Positions 26,250 to 34,571 are shown, numbered from the stretch's first letter. The stretch is DNA of 64,000 bases from an uncultured Acetatifactor sp. (GCA_910578185.1 CAJTPN010000001.1:1-64000); one strand, 5' to 3'. Numbers and translations: made by a program. The notes: generated by a model not told the origin, from the sequence alone.

Positions 26250-26382
26250 GGTTCGGTTTGTGTTGTTTCGGAACTAATAAACAGAAACAACACAAAAAGG
26301 ACCCAAAGCATTTAAACCCTGCTTCGCAGGGGGGAAATGCTTTGCGAAGAAAGGTTCGGTTTGTGTTGTTTCGGAACTAATA
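26249..26382. repeat. 103-bp-period direct duplication with hairpins at a gene junction
   Basis: A 31-base sequence starting AGGTTCGGTTTG occurs at 26249-26279 and again, identical, at 26352-26382. Between the copies are GAAACAACACAAA (pairs with TTTGTGTTGTTTC of the first copy) and an AAAGCATTT/AAATGCTTT stem enclosing CCCTGC TTC GCAGGG. ATATGAG, which holds the stop of the ABC gene and part of the next ribosome site, is present on both sides, at 26244-26250 and about 26380-26386. This fits a small insertion with target duplication that left both genes whole. Confidence 0.7.
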
Positions 26383-26396
26383 TGAGGAAATATAAG

Positions 26397-26660
26397 ATGG
26401 AAGATTCCAGAGTTGCCCTTTTGGGTATTATGGTGGAGGCGCCGGATGCAGTGGCCCGTGTCAATGGCCTTCTTCATGAGTACGGTAATTATATCATTGG
26501 ACGTATGGGAATCCCTTATCGGGAGAAACAGGTCAATATCATCAGTATTGTTCTGGATGCGCCGCAGTCGGCGGTCAGCGCTCTTTCAGGCAAACTGGGC
26601 ATGATACCCGGGGTGAGCAGCAAGTGTCTGTATGCCGGGAAGACCCGGGAAAAATATTGA
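26397..26660 (+). CDS. TM1266-family iron-only hydrogenase system regulator
   Basis: 87 residues, NikR/ACT-like. The characteristic line of the TM1266 family is present: RVALLGIMVE at the start, YGNYIIGRMGIPYRE in the middle and ALSGKLGMIPGVS at the end. Family members sit with the [FeFe]-hydrogenase maturases HydE, HydF and HydG. GAGGA at 26384-26388 favours ATG 26397; ATG 26382 is in frame. It lies immediately behind the ABC importer and before the duplication would probably have been coupled to it. No maturase gene is in the window. The regulatory role is from the family; the target is unknown. Confidence 0.82.
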   Translation: MEDSRVALLGIMVEAPDAVARVNGLLHEYGNYIIGRMGIPYREKQVNIISIVLDAPQSAVSALSGKLGMIPGVSSKCLYAGKTREKY

Positions 26661-26717
26661 AGATGTCATTTGCGTGAAATATTATAAAATTTTAACTAAG
26701 AAATTCCACGAAAACAT

Positions 26718-26746
26718 TTGTATTTTCGCACCTTCTATGCTATAAT
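26718..26746 (+). promoter_or_regulatory. Promoter of the tig-clpP-clpX operon
   Basis: TTGTAT (26718-26723), 17 bases, TATAAT (26741-26746). The tig start codon lies about 86 bases downstream. Confidence 0.7.
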
Positions 26747-26831
26747 CCTAAAATGACTGTGATTGTGTCTGTATATTGGGCAGGTAGAGAAGGCACAGCG
26801 GCGCAGACGGATTGAAGGAGGAAACGTAGCA

Positions 26832-28136
26832 ATGAGCTTACAGGTAGAAAAATTAGAGAAAAATATGGCAAAGCTGACCATCGAAGTAGCTGCGGAGGAG
26901 CTGGAGAAAGCGATTGAAAGCGCTTATCAGAAAAATAAGAACAGAATCAGCGTTCCCGGTTTCCGGAAGGGCAAAGCACCGCGCAAGATGCTTGAGCAGA
27001 TGTACGGAAAGGAAATTTTTTATGAGGATGCGGCAAATGAGCTGGTTCCTGACGCTTATGACAAGGCGCTGGAAGAGTGTACTGAGGAGATCGTATCCGC
27101 TCCTAAGATTGCCGTAGTTCAGCTGGAAGCAGGAAAGCCGTTTATCTTTACTGCGGAAGTGGCGCTGAAGCCGGAAGTTACCCTGGGCCAATACAAGGGC
27201 GTTGAAGTGGACAAGGTGGATGCCGAAGTCTCAGATGAAGATGTGACTGCGGAAATCGACAGGGAACGGGATAAGAATGCCAGGATGGTGGAGATCACCG
27301 ACAGACCGGTCAGGGACAAGGATGTGGCGACGATTGATTTTGAAGGATTCAAGGACGGCGTTGCTTTTGAGGGCGGCAAGGGAGAGGACTATCCTTTGAC
27401 CATAGGGTCCCATACTTTTATCCCCGGATTCGAGGAGGCTTTGATAGGGGCCGAGATCGGAAAGGAGACGGATGTGAACGTGACGTTCCCCGAGGATTAT
27501 CAGGAGCAGGAACTTGCGGGTAAAGCGGTGGTGTTTAAATGCACCGTCAAGAAACTGCAGGAAAAGCAGCTTCCTGAGCTGGACGATGATTTTATCGGTG
27601 ATGTCTCAGAGGAGAGCGATACCGTAGAAGAATATAGAGAGGAAGTCAGAAAGAAGCTTTCCGACAGGAAGACAAAGGAAGCGGAGCAGGAGAAGGAAAA
27701 TGCGGCCATCGCGGCAGCCATCGCCAATGCGCAGATGGAGATACCCGATGCGATGGTGGAAACCCAGCAGAGACAGATGGTTCAGGACTATGCAAACAGA
27801 CTTCGATATCAGGGACTTACCTTGGAGCAGTATATGCAGTATACCGGCGTGACCAGTCAGATGCTGATGGATCAGATGAAGCCTCAGGCCCTTCGTTACA
27901 TTCAGACCAGGCTTGTGATGGGAGCCGTTGCCAAAGCTGAAAATCTGGAGGCTACGGAGGAAGACTTTGAGGAAGAAGTGAAGACAATGTCTGAGGCTTA
28001 CCAGAAAGAGATTGATGAGGTGAAGAGTCTCCTCGGTGAAGAGGGCAAAAAGCAGGTCATGGAGGATATTTGTATCAGGAAGGCAGTTAAGTTCGTTGCA
28101 GAGCAGGCCATGGAAGTGGAATCCAAGGGAGAGTAG
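26832..28136 (+). CDS. tig: Trigger factor, ribosome-bound chaperone and peptidyl-prolyl isomerase
   Basis: Binds the ribosome exit tunnel and helps nascent chains fold. 434 residues in the usual three-part layout: N-terminal ribosome-binding domain with the GFRKGKAP signature (about 44-51), FKBP-type isomerase domain (about 150-245; DVATIDFEGFKDG, then TIGSHTFIPGFEEALIG), and a long helical C-terminal domain. AAGGAGGAAA before ATG 26832 decides the start. It is first in the tig-clpP-clpX order typical of many bacteria, 58 bases before clpP. Confidence 0.96.
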   Translation: MSLQVEKLEKNMAKLTIEVAAEELEKAIESAYQKNKNRISVPGFRKGKAPRKMLEQMYGKEIFYEDAANELVPDAYDKALEECTEEIVSAPKIAVVQLEAGKPFIFTAEVALKPEVTLGQYKGVEVDKVDAEVSDEDVTAEIDRERDKNARMVEITDRPVRDKDVATIDFEGFKDGVAFEGGKGEDYPLTIGSHTFIPGFEEALIGAEIGKETDVNVTFPEDYQEQELAGKAVVFKCTVKKLQEKQLPELDDDFIGDVSEESDTVEEYREEVRKKLSDRKTKEAEQEKENAAIAAAIANAQMEIPDAMVETQQRQMVQDYANRLRYQGLTLEQYMQYTGVTSQMLMDQMKPQALRYIQTRLVMGAVAKAENLEATEEDFEEEVKTMSEAYQKEIDEVKSLLGEEGKKQVMEDICIRKAVKFVAEQAMEVESKGE

Positions 28137-28194
28137 AATGCTATGGACGGCGGAACGGTCATCCGGTGAATAAAAACAGAACGGAGGATTTATA

Positions 28195-28797
28195 ATGAGT
28201 TTAGTGCCTTATGTCATTGAACAGACGAGTAAGGGAGAGAGATCCTATGATATCTACTCCAGGCTTTTAAAGGATAGAATTATATTCCTGGGAGAAGAGG
28301 TAAATGATACTTCGGCGAGTATCGTTGTCGCACAGCTGCTGTTTTTGGAGGCGGAGGATCCTGAGAAGGATATTCATATGTACATCAACAGCCCCGGGGG
28401 TGTTATTACCGCAGGGATGGCGATTTACGATACCATGAATTATATCAAATGTGATGTCTCCACGGTTTGTATCGGTATGGCTGCCAGCATGGGTTCTTTT
28501 CTGCTTGCGGGAGGAACCAAGGGAAAGCGGATTGCGCTGCCCAATGCGGAGATCATGATTCATCAGCCGGCAGGAGGAACCAAAGGGCAGGCGACGGAGA
28601 TTGATATTGCGGCCAAGCATATTTTAAGGACAAGAGAGAGACTGAACCATATCCTTGCCCAAAATACGGGAAGGGATTACGAGACAATTTGCGCGGACAC
28701 AGAGCGGGATAACTGGATGAGTGCGGAAGAGGCGAAGGAATATGGCCTTGTTGATATGATCCTCACCTCCCATGATCTCCAGGGAAGCGACAAGTAA
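28195..28797 (+). CDS. clpP: ATP-dependent Clp protease proteolytic subunit
   Basis: Serine protease that forms the 14-subunit degradation chamber served by ClpX and ClpC; both partners are encoded in this window. 200 residues with catalytic Ser98 (GMAASMGS), His123 (MIHQP) and Asp172 (ERDNWM), exactly at the usual numbering. A propeptide is nearly absent, as usual in Firmicutes. CGGAGG lies before the ATG. It lies between tig and clpX. Confidence 0.97.
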   Translation: MSLVPYVIEQTSKGERSYDIYSRLLKDRIIFLGEEVNDTSASIVVAQLLFLEAEDPEKDIHMYINSPGGVITAGMAIYDTMNYIKCDVSTVCIGMAASMGSFLLAGGTKGKRIALPNAEIMIHQPAGGTKGQATEIDIAAKHILRTRERLNHILAQNTGRDYETICADTERDNWMSAEEAKEYGLVDMILTSHDLQGSDK

Positions 28798-28814
28798 AAA
28801 GTAGGAGTAGAGTG

Positions 28815-30098
28815 ATGGCAGGGAAAATGATCGGAAATGATATAAGATGTTCCTTCTGTAACAAGACGCAGAGTCAGGTTCGCAAGTTGATTGCGGGCCC
28901 TGCAGGCGTCTATATCTGTGATGACTGTATTGATATTTGTGCGGATATTCTTGAGGAGGAGCTGCAGGATGAAGAGGATGAGGAAGAAACTGCGGCGGTA
29001 CGTCCCGATATTAATCTTCTGAAACCTGTGGAAGTAAAGAGATTTCTGGATGACTATGTGGTCGGGCAGGAGGAAGCGAAAAAGATATTGTCCGTGGCTG
29101 TGTATAATCATTATAAGAGGGTTATGGCGCCCAGAGACCTGGACGATGTGGAGCTGCAGAAGAGCAATATTATCATGGTAGGACCTACAGGCTGTGGCAA
29201 GACTTATCTTGCCCAGACTCTGGCAAAAATCATCAATGTACCTTTTGCCATTGCCGATGCTACTACATTGACCGAAGCCGGTTATGTGGGCGAGGATGTG
29301 GAGAATATTTTGCTGAAGCTGATTCAGGCGGCTGATTATGATGTGGAGCGGGCTCAATATGGAATTATCTATATTGACGAGATTGACAAGATCACAAAGA
29401 AAGGCGAGAATGTATCCATTACCCGTGATGTGTCCGGGGAAGGCGTTCAGCAGGCTCTTTTGAAGATCGTGGAGGGAACCGTGGCCAGTGTCCCGTCGCA
29501 GGGCGGCAGGAAACATCCCCATCAGGAATTGATTACCATTGATACCTCCAATATTCTCTTTATTTGCGGAGGCGCTTTTGACGGTTTGGAAAAGATCGTG
29601 GAGGCCAGGCTGGATCGCAAGACCATAGGGTTTAATACCGAGATTTCCAAGAAATCTACAAAAGAACTCAGCGAATTGCTTCAGGAAGTAACGCCGCAGG
29701 ATCTGGTGAAATTCGGATTGATTCCGGAGTTTGTGGGTCGTGTTCCGGTTTGTGTATCCTTGCGGGGACTGGATAAGGAAGCGCTGATTCGCATTATGAA
29801 GGAACCTAAAAACGCTCTGATCAAACAGTATCAGAAGCTGTTCCACATGGATGGCGTGGATCTTACGTTTGAAGATGCTGCCGTAAAGGCCATTGCCAGC
29901 AAGGCGTTTGAACGAAAGACCGGGGCCAGAGGACTGCGCTCCATTATGGAAAGCATCCTGATGGATACCATGTACGAGATTCCTTCCGATGAGACCATTG
30001 AGGAATGCGTCATTACGGAGGATACAGTGAAGAAGGGAAGCGCCCCGCTGACCTTCCATAAAAACGACCACAAAAGAAATCTGGATACGGCGATATAA
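28815..30098 (+). CDS. clpX: ClpX, ATP-dependent unfoldase subunit of ClpXP
   Basis: Unfolds substrates and feeds them to ClpP. 427 residues. N-terminal C4 zinc-binding domain (CSFCNKTQ, then CDDC), AAA+ module with Walker A GPTGCGKT (about 118), Walker B IIYIDEIDK, sensor 2 region GARGLRS. The ClpP-binding IGF-type loop appears as IGF in KTIGFNTE. GTAGGAG precedes ATG 28815; a GTG three bases earlier is also in frame. It follows clpP by 17 bases. Confidence 0.97.
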   Translation: MAGKMIGNDIRCSFCNKTQSQVRKLIAGPAGVYICDDCIDICADILEEELQDEEDEEETAAVRPDINLLKPVEVKRFLDDYVVGQEEAKKILSVAVYNHYKRVMAPRDLDDVELQKSNIIMVGPTGCGKTYLAQTLAKIINVPFAIADATTLTEAGYVGEDVENILLKLIQAADYDVERAQYGIIYIDEIDKITKKGENVSITRDVSGEGVQQALLKIVEGTVASVPSQGGRKHPHQELITIDTSNILFICGGAFDGLEKIVEARLDRKTIGFNTEISKKSTKELSELLQEVTPQDLVKFGLIPEFVGRVPVCVSLRGLDKEALIRIMKEPKNALIKQYQKLFHMDGVDLTFEDAAVKAIASKAFERKTGARGLRSIMESILMDTMYEIPSDETIEECVITEDTVKKGSAPLTFHKNDHKRNLDTAI

Positions 30099-30261
30099 AA
30101 CAGACAAAAACAAAAGTTATCTTTGACTGTTTACGGAACTAAGGCTTGGAAAACAGATTCAAAGCGCAAAGCGCCAGGAATCAGAGCTGGAAATGGAAAC
30201 AATGCGGATGCGAAAGCATCCGTATTGTGTAATATGCAAAGTACCGGAAAGGAATTGCCAT
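30099..30261. other. Spacer between clpX and engB with small hairpins
   Basis: It holds CGGATGC GAA AGCATCCG (about 30205-30223), a tight hairpin, and AGCGCAAAGCGCC near 30164. It also has CGGAACTAAGG near 30135, resembling the duplicated element at 26249 (CGGAACTAATA). No gene and no T tail are seen. It may be a processed or palindromic-element remnant. Confidence 0.35.
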
Positions 30262-30855
30262 ATGGTGATTAAAAATGTCAGTTTGGAAACGGTGTGCGGC
30301 GTGACCAGTAAACTGCCGGAGAATCTTTTGCCGGAAGTGGCTTTTGCCGGGAAGAGCAATGTGGGAAAGTCTTCCTTGATCAATGCGTTGATGAACAGAA
30401 AATCTCTTGCGCGCACAAGCTCTCAGCCTGGCAAAACACAGACGATTAATTATTATAATATAAATAACGCACTCTATTTTGTGGATTTGCCGGGGTACGG
30501 TTTTGCAAAGGCAAATGAAAAGGTAAAGGCACAATGGGGCAGGATGGTGGAAAATTATCTGCATAAGTCAAAAACCCTTGTGAAGGTTTTTTTGTTGATT
30601 GATATCCGCCATGCACCTTCGGAAAATGACCGTCTTATGTATCAGTGGATTCTGCGCAATCATTATCAGCCCGTGGTCATTGCCACCAAGCTTGACAAAA
30701 TAAAACGCAGTGAGTTAGGGCGGCAGGAAAAATTGATTGCCTCCGGGCTGCAGGTGGTGCCGGGGACGGTGATCATTCCTTTTTCGGCGCAGACAAAGCA
30801 GGGACGCGAGGAAATATACGAGGTTCTCGACGGCATTTTGGAGGAAAATTTATGA
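30262..30855 (+). CDS. engB: Ribosome biogenesis GTP-binding protein YsxC/EngB
   Basis: TrmE-Era-like GTPase needed for assembly of the large ribosomal subunit. 197 residues. G1 motif GKSNVGKSSL (about 31-40), G2 region with SSQPGKTQT, G3 DLPGYGFAK, G4 TKLDK and G5 near IPFSA. AAAGGAA ahead of ATG 30262 is preferred to the in-frame ATG 30193, which would add 23 residues not seen in relatives. The stop overlaps the next start (ATGA). Confidence 0.95.
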   Translation: MVIKNVSLETVCGVTSKLPENLLPEVAFAGKSNVGKSSLINALMNRKSLARTSSQPGKTQTINYYNINNALYFVDLPGYGFAKANEKVKAQWGRMVENYLHKSKTLVKVFLLIDIRHAPSENDRLMYQWILRNHYQPVVIATKLDKIKRSELGRQEKLIASGLQVVPGTVIIPFSAQTKQGREEIYEVLDGILEENL

Positions 30856-32081
30856 GAAAATACAGTAAGGCATTGGTGAATCTGGCCATAGCGGCGGTAC
30901 TGTTTCTCTGTGTCATTTTTCTGCTGCCCAGGGCGCTGGTATTCTTTTCGCCTTTTGTAGTGGGATGGATTATCGCACTGATTGCAGGACCCCTGGTGCG
31001 TTTTTTTGAAAAAAAAATCAAACTGAAGCCTAAGATCGGCAGTGCCTTTGTGATCATAGTGGTGATTGCTTTGGTGGTATTGCTGCTCTATTTTATATGT
31101 ACGCAGCTTTTCAGTCAGTTTGTTGGATTGCTGGGCGCGCTTCCTGACATGTGGGAGGGAATGGAAGCCGATTTAAACAGCATAGGCAATAAGCTTGATT
31201 TGCTGTTGGATAAACTGCCTTTTAAGCTCAAGCTGAATCTGAACGATGCGGCGGAGCTTGTGGTAAACTATCTGGGTGATTTCTTTGGAAAGCTAAGTAC
31301 GCCGACGATTGCGGCTGCCGGAAACCTGGCAAAGCAGCTTCCTGCTGTCTTTATCGGCGTGATAATGGCCTTGCTTTCTTCTTATTTTTTCGTGGCGGAG
31401 CGGATGCAGATCAATGAATGGTTTCGGCGGCATATGCCGGCTTCCGTACAGCTTCGCTATCGCATGATTCGTCACAGTTTGGTACAATCGGTGGGAGGCT
31501 ATCTGAAAGCCCAGTTAAAAATTGAGGTTTGGATGTATTTGCTGCTGCTGGTTGGGCTGGGTATCCTGAGGGTAAATTATTATGCTCTGATTGCATTGGG
31601 GATTGCGTTTCTTGATTTCCTTCCGTTTTTGGGTACGGGTACCGTGCTGATACCATGGGCAGTTATCAGGGTATTGACGGCGGATTACAAAGTAGCCATT
31701 GGACTTTTGGTGATATGGGGGGTAGGACAGCTGGCAAGGCAGCTGATTCAGCCCAAGATAGTGGGAGATTCCATCGGCGTCGCGCCTCTGCCCACACTTT
31801 TCCTGCTTTACATAGGGTATAAAACAGGCGGAGTGTTTGGCATGATCATTGCGGTTCCCGTAGGTTTGCTTGTATATTCGTTGTATCAGGAAGGGGCGTT
31901 TGATACTACAAAAAACAGTCTGTTGATTCTGTTGGCCGGAATGAATCGTTTTCGGAGGCTGGAAGAGGAGGATATGTCCCAAGTGGATAAGAGAAAGACA
32001 GACAGTGTGGGGGCGTCACAGACTTGGGAACAAAAAAGTACGGATTTAGATAGAAACACTGTAGAGAAAGACTTGAAATAA
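30852..32081 (+). CDS. AI-2E family transporter, second copy
   Basis: 409 residues, related to the protein at 3976-5109 but clearly diverged. It has the same membrane layout, with two N-terminal segments, an amphipathic middle (SIGNKLDLLLDKLPFKLKLN), five or more C-terminal segments and the signature IQPKIVGDSIGVAPLPT. The last 50 residues are hydrophilic (Lys/Asp/Glu-rich) and not conserved. It overlaps engB by four bases and ends the tig-clpP-clpX-engB group. The substrate is unknown. Confidence 0.88.
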   Translation: MRKYSKALVNLAIAAVLFLCVIFLLPRALVFFSPFVVGWIIALIAGPLVRFFEKKIKLKPKIGSAFVIIVVIALVVLLLYFICTQLFSQFVGLLGALPDMWEGMEADLNSIGNKLDLLLDKLPFKLKLNLNDAAELVVNYLGDFFGKLSTPTIAAAGNLAKQLPAVFIGVIMALLSSYFFVAERMQINEWFRRHMPASVQLRYRMIRHSLVQSVGGYLKAQLKIEVWMYLLLLVGLGILRVNYYALIALGIAFLDFLPFLGTGTVLIPWAVIRVLTADYKVAIGLLVIWGVGQLARQLIQPKIVGDSIGVAPLPTLFLLYIGYKTGGVFGMIIAVPVGLLVYSLYQEGAFDTTKNSLLILLAGMNRFRRLEEEDMSQVDKRKTDSVGASQTWEQKSTDLDRNTVEKDLK

Positions 32082-32136
32082 ATAATTTAATATAAAAAAT
32101 ATGAAACTTTTTGACCCTTAATCAGTCTATATATTA

Positions 32137-32163
32137 GAGAGTGTAAAACACACTCTCTTTTTT
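32137..32163 (+). terminator. Terminator of the tig-clpPX-engB group
   Basis: GAGAGTGT (32137-32144) and ACACTCTC (32150-32157) pair around AAAAC and are followed by six or seven T. Confidence 0.88.
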
Positions 32164-32239
32164 CATGGCAATAGAATGCTTCCGGAGCGTGGAGGCCATT
32201 GCTTCCGCATACAATGAGCCAAGGTTGGGAGGTGTTGGA

Positions 32240-32320
32240 ATGATGATGCATAATATCGGGAAAACTTATGCAACTTTGATACAAAGATATGGTAAAAATA
32301 TTTTACAAAAAATGCAGTAA
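32240..32320 (+). CDS. Possible 26-residue basic amphipathic peptide
   Basis: GGGAGGT at about 32227-32233 is well placed before ATG 32240. The frame encodes MMMHNIGKTYATLIQRYG followed by a short Lys-rich end, stopping at TAA 32318. Hydrophobic residues recur every three or four positions (Ile6, Tyr10, Leu13, Tyr17, Ile21), as in an amphipathic helix, and Lys/Arg give a positive charge. There is no family match that I recognise. It lies between a terminator and the sigma-factor gene, so it could be a leader peptide, a small membrane-active peptide, or chance. Confidence 0.35.
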   Translation: MMMHNIGKTYATLIQRYGKNILQKMQ

Positions 32321-32377
32321 AAGGATAGGTTGGGGGATATTATATTATAGAGGAGAGGTTGTGCAAGAAAGACCGGC

Positions 32378-32968
32378 ATGATACAGGCAGATATGGACAA
32401 CCAGGAATTACAACACAAAATTGAAGAATACGCGGATATGCTGTTTAAGCTCAGCTATATACGTCTTGGAAATTCACAGGATGCAGAAGATGTGGTACAG
32501 GAAGTTTTTTACCAGTATTTTAAGAGCAATAAATCCTTTGAGAGCGGGGAACATGAAAAAGCATGGCTGTTGAGGGTGACATTGAACGCCTGCAAGAAGG
32601 TTTGGCGAAGCGCTTGGAAACGGTATCAGGCGGATGTCTGTCGGGAGCAGGAACACTGCTTCAGGGAGGAGAATCTCATTGACTTGAACACCACGGGAAC
32701 AGACAGGATCGGCATGGAGAAGGGGACTTCTTCTTTGGGACTGGAGGAGACCGCCATCAGGCAGGAACAAAAGCAGATTTTGATGGATGCGGTATTGGCG
32801 CTGCCCGAAAAGTATCGTGATGTAATTCATCTTTTCTATTATGAGGAATTTTCCATAAAGGAGATTGCCCGGATTGTAGGGCGGGGAGAGTCTACGGTGA
32901 CGTCACAGCTTACCAGAGGAAGGGAGTTGTTGAGGAAGCGATTAAAGGAGGAGTACGATTTTGATTAA
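32378..32968 (+). CDS. ECF-type RNA polymerase sigma factor
   Basis: 196 residues. Region 2 has LFKLSYIRLGNSQDAEDVVQEVFYQY, the -10-recognition helix typical of extracytoplasmic-function sigma factors. Region 4 has LPEKYRDVIHLFYYEEFSIKEIARIVGRGESTVTSQLTRGRELLRKRL, with the helix-turn-helix for the -35 element. A linker of about 50 residues is longer than usual. The start at ATG 32378 has only a weak ribosome site (GAAAGA); AGGAGAGG is 20 bases upstream. The next gene overlaps by eight bases and is a probable anti-sigma factor. Confidence 0.9.
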   Translation: MIQADMDNQELQHKIEEYADMLFKLSYIRLGNSQDAEDVVQEVFYQYFKSNKSFESGEHEKAWLLRVTLNACKKVWRSAWKRYQADVCREQEHCFREENLIDLNTTGTDRIGMEKGTSSLGLEETAIRQEQKQILMDAVLALPEKYRDVIHLFYYEEFSIKEIARIVGRGESTVTSQLTRGRELLRKRLKEEYDFD

Positions 32969-33770
32969 ATTTCGGGAGGCATATCGGCAGACAATCAGGG
33001 AACTACCGGAACCTTCCTTAAATGCGGAGAAGGTTCGGGACGAACTGGCACATCGCCGTCGGATGAGACAAAGGCGTAGACATTTGATCACAAGAGGATG
33101 TGCGGCTGCTGCCGTGCTTGTGATGTGTGGGGTGGGTACTGTGGCTGCCAAAAGCTACAAAGACGGCGTGATTGAAATCGGGGAAAACGGTTATACCATA
33201 ACCCGCCGTCAGGAAGATGTGGAGCAGGTAAAAATTCAGAGGTCCCGGATGGATGTTCCTGAAGTAGCCGCTTTTTTGAAAATGGGGGGGGTATTTCCCA
33301 TAGAGGAAGATATCCCTGAAGTTCAATATATTGATGATGTAAAAAGTTATGATTCCATTGAGGCGTTCCGGGAGGCGGAACACATGGTGGCTGTCATTCC
33401 GGATAAGACACTTTTTGAAGAGACTTTTACATATGAGAATGTGCGCGTGATAGATCAGGGCAGACAGGTGCTGGTTCAGTTTTACGGTGATGATGTCTAT
33501 TTTTCGCTGCGGCAGTCGGATAACAGGGATTATGAGAGCTACAGCTCCAATACTTCCTATGGCGGACAGTGTGTCAACAGGAGAGATTTTACCAGCGCTC
33601 AGGGGATTGGTTATGTAATGTTTGATTCCATGGATGAGACGGGTGAAGTATTTGCCGTTCATGCGGTATTGTCTTTAAACGGATGGGATTTGTCAATTTC
33701 ATTTGAGGGGTTTGAAAATGAAATCATAGAAAGGGTTTTGAATTCCCTTGATTTGTCGGTTTATTTTTAA
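32961..33770 (+). CDS. Membrane-anchored probable anti-sigma factor
   Basis: 269 residues beginning at TTG 32961, with AAAGGAGGAG at a normal distance. It overlaps the sigma gene by eight bases. The N-terminal 45 residues are cytoplasmic-like with a strongly basic run before a single membrane segment (GCAAAAVLVMCGVGTVAA, about 50-68). The rest is extracytoplasmic, without a named domain, resembling DUF4367/DUF4179-type proteins. Position and layout, rather than a motif, suggest the anti-sigma role. There is no zinc-binding HxxxCxxC signature. Confidence 0.65.
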   Translation: MIKFREAYRQTIRELPEPSLNAEKVRDELAHRRRMRQRRRHLITRGCAAAAVLVMCGVGTVAAKSYKDGVIEIGENGYTITRRQEDVEQVKIQRSRMDVPEVAAFLKMGGVFPIEEDIPEVQYIDDVKSYDSIEAFREAEHMVAVIPDKTLFEETFTYENVRVIDQGRQVLVQFYGDDVYFSLRQSDNRDYESYSSNTSYGGQCVNRRDFTSAQGIGYVMFDSMDETGEVFAVHAVLSLNGWDLSISFEGFENEIIERVLNSLDLSVYF

Positions 33771-33795
33771 ATATATGGAAAGGTGCGGGATTACT

Positions 33796-34494
33796 ATGGA
33801 TAAGAAAGTATTAGTGTATAATAATCAGACAAAAATTGCGGAGAAAATGGAGCCGTTGTTTATAGGGGAAGGGCTTGCCATGCTGGTGGCGGCAGATGTG
33901 GAGCAGCTGTATACTATTTTGGAAAAGTCGGAGATTCATTTGATGCTGGTGGATGTGGAGTTAAATGATAAGGGATGGGATAAGGGGATAGAAATGATTG
34001 CCTCCCTTAGGCGCAAAAGCAGTATTCCTTTGATCGTGATCTCCGCACAGTCTGCAGAGACGGCTAAGATCATGGCCCTGGAGGCGGGGGCGGACGACTA
34101 TGTGACCGCAGACTGCAATCCGCTGGAACTGATGGCAAGAATTAAATCTCAGATCCGCAGGTATACGCAGCTGGTGAGCTTATGCGCCAATATAGACAGG
34201 ATTTACAGAGTGGACGGATTGGTGATCGACGATGTACAGAGGAAGGTGACAGTTGAGGGCAGAAGCGTGCGTCTGACTCCCATTGAATATAAGATATTGC
34301 GTCTTTTGGTGCAACAGAAGGGAAAGGTATTTTCCAACAGCCAGATTTACGAAAATATCTGGCATATGCAGGCTATCGGCGCTGATAATACCATAGCGGT
34401 ACATGTGCGCCATATCAGGGAGAAGATAGAGACAAATCCGAAGGAACCCAGGTACTTGAAGGTGGTGTGGGGCAACGGATATAAGGTGGGTTAA
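33796..34494 (+). CDS. OmpR-type response regulator with degraded receiver
   Basis: 232 residues. The C-terminal winged helix is canonical (LTPIEYKILRLLVQQKGKVFS, then HVRHIREKIE and VVWGNGYKVG). The receiver keeps Asp53 in LMLVDVEL and the switch Ser in VISA, but the N-terminal acidic pair is replaced (VYNNQ instead of VVDDE) and the conserved Lys of T-K-P-F is lost (YVTADCNPLEL). It probably cannot be phosphorylated normally. No kinase gene adjoins. AAAGG before ATG 33796 sets the start; an in-frame ATG/TTG upstream overlaps the anti-sigma gene. It follows that gene by 25 bases. Confidence 0.88.
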   Translation: MDKKVLVYNNQTKIAEKMEPLFIGEGLAMLVAADVEQLYTILEKSEIHLMLVDVELNDKGWDKGIEMIASLRRKSSIPLIVISAQSAETAKIMALEAGADDYVTADCNPLELMARIKSQIRRYTQLVSLCANIDRIYRVDGLVIDDVQRKVTVEGRSVRLTPIEYKILRLLVQQKGKVFSNSQIYENIWHMQAIGADNTIAVHVRHIREKIETNPKEPRYLKVVWGNGYKVG

Positions 34495-34519
34495 CTGAGG
34501 GATACCGTCAGTATTATTT

Positions 34520-34571
34520 CAGGCGGGAAACGGCATGGCTTGAGCTGTGTGGTTTCCCGCCTGTATTTTTT
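34520..34571 (+). terminator. Terminator after the response regulator
   Basis: CAGGCGGGAAAC (34520-34531) pairs perfectly with GTTTCCCGCCTG (34552-34563) and is followed by TATTTTTT. Confidence 0.9.

Noticed and set aside
28677..30113. 478-residue minus-strand frame
   Set aside because: Long, but fully antisense to clpX, which has all motifs; no ribosome site and His/Phe/Leu-rich shadow composition.
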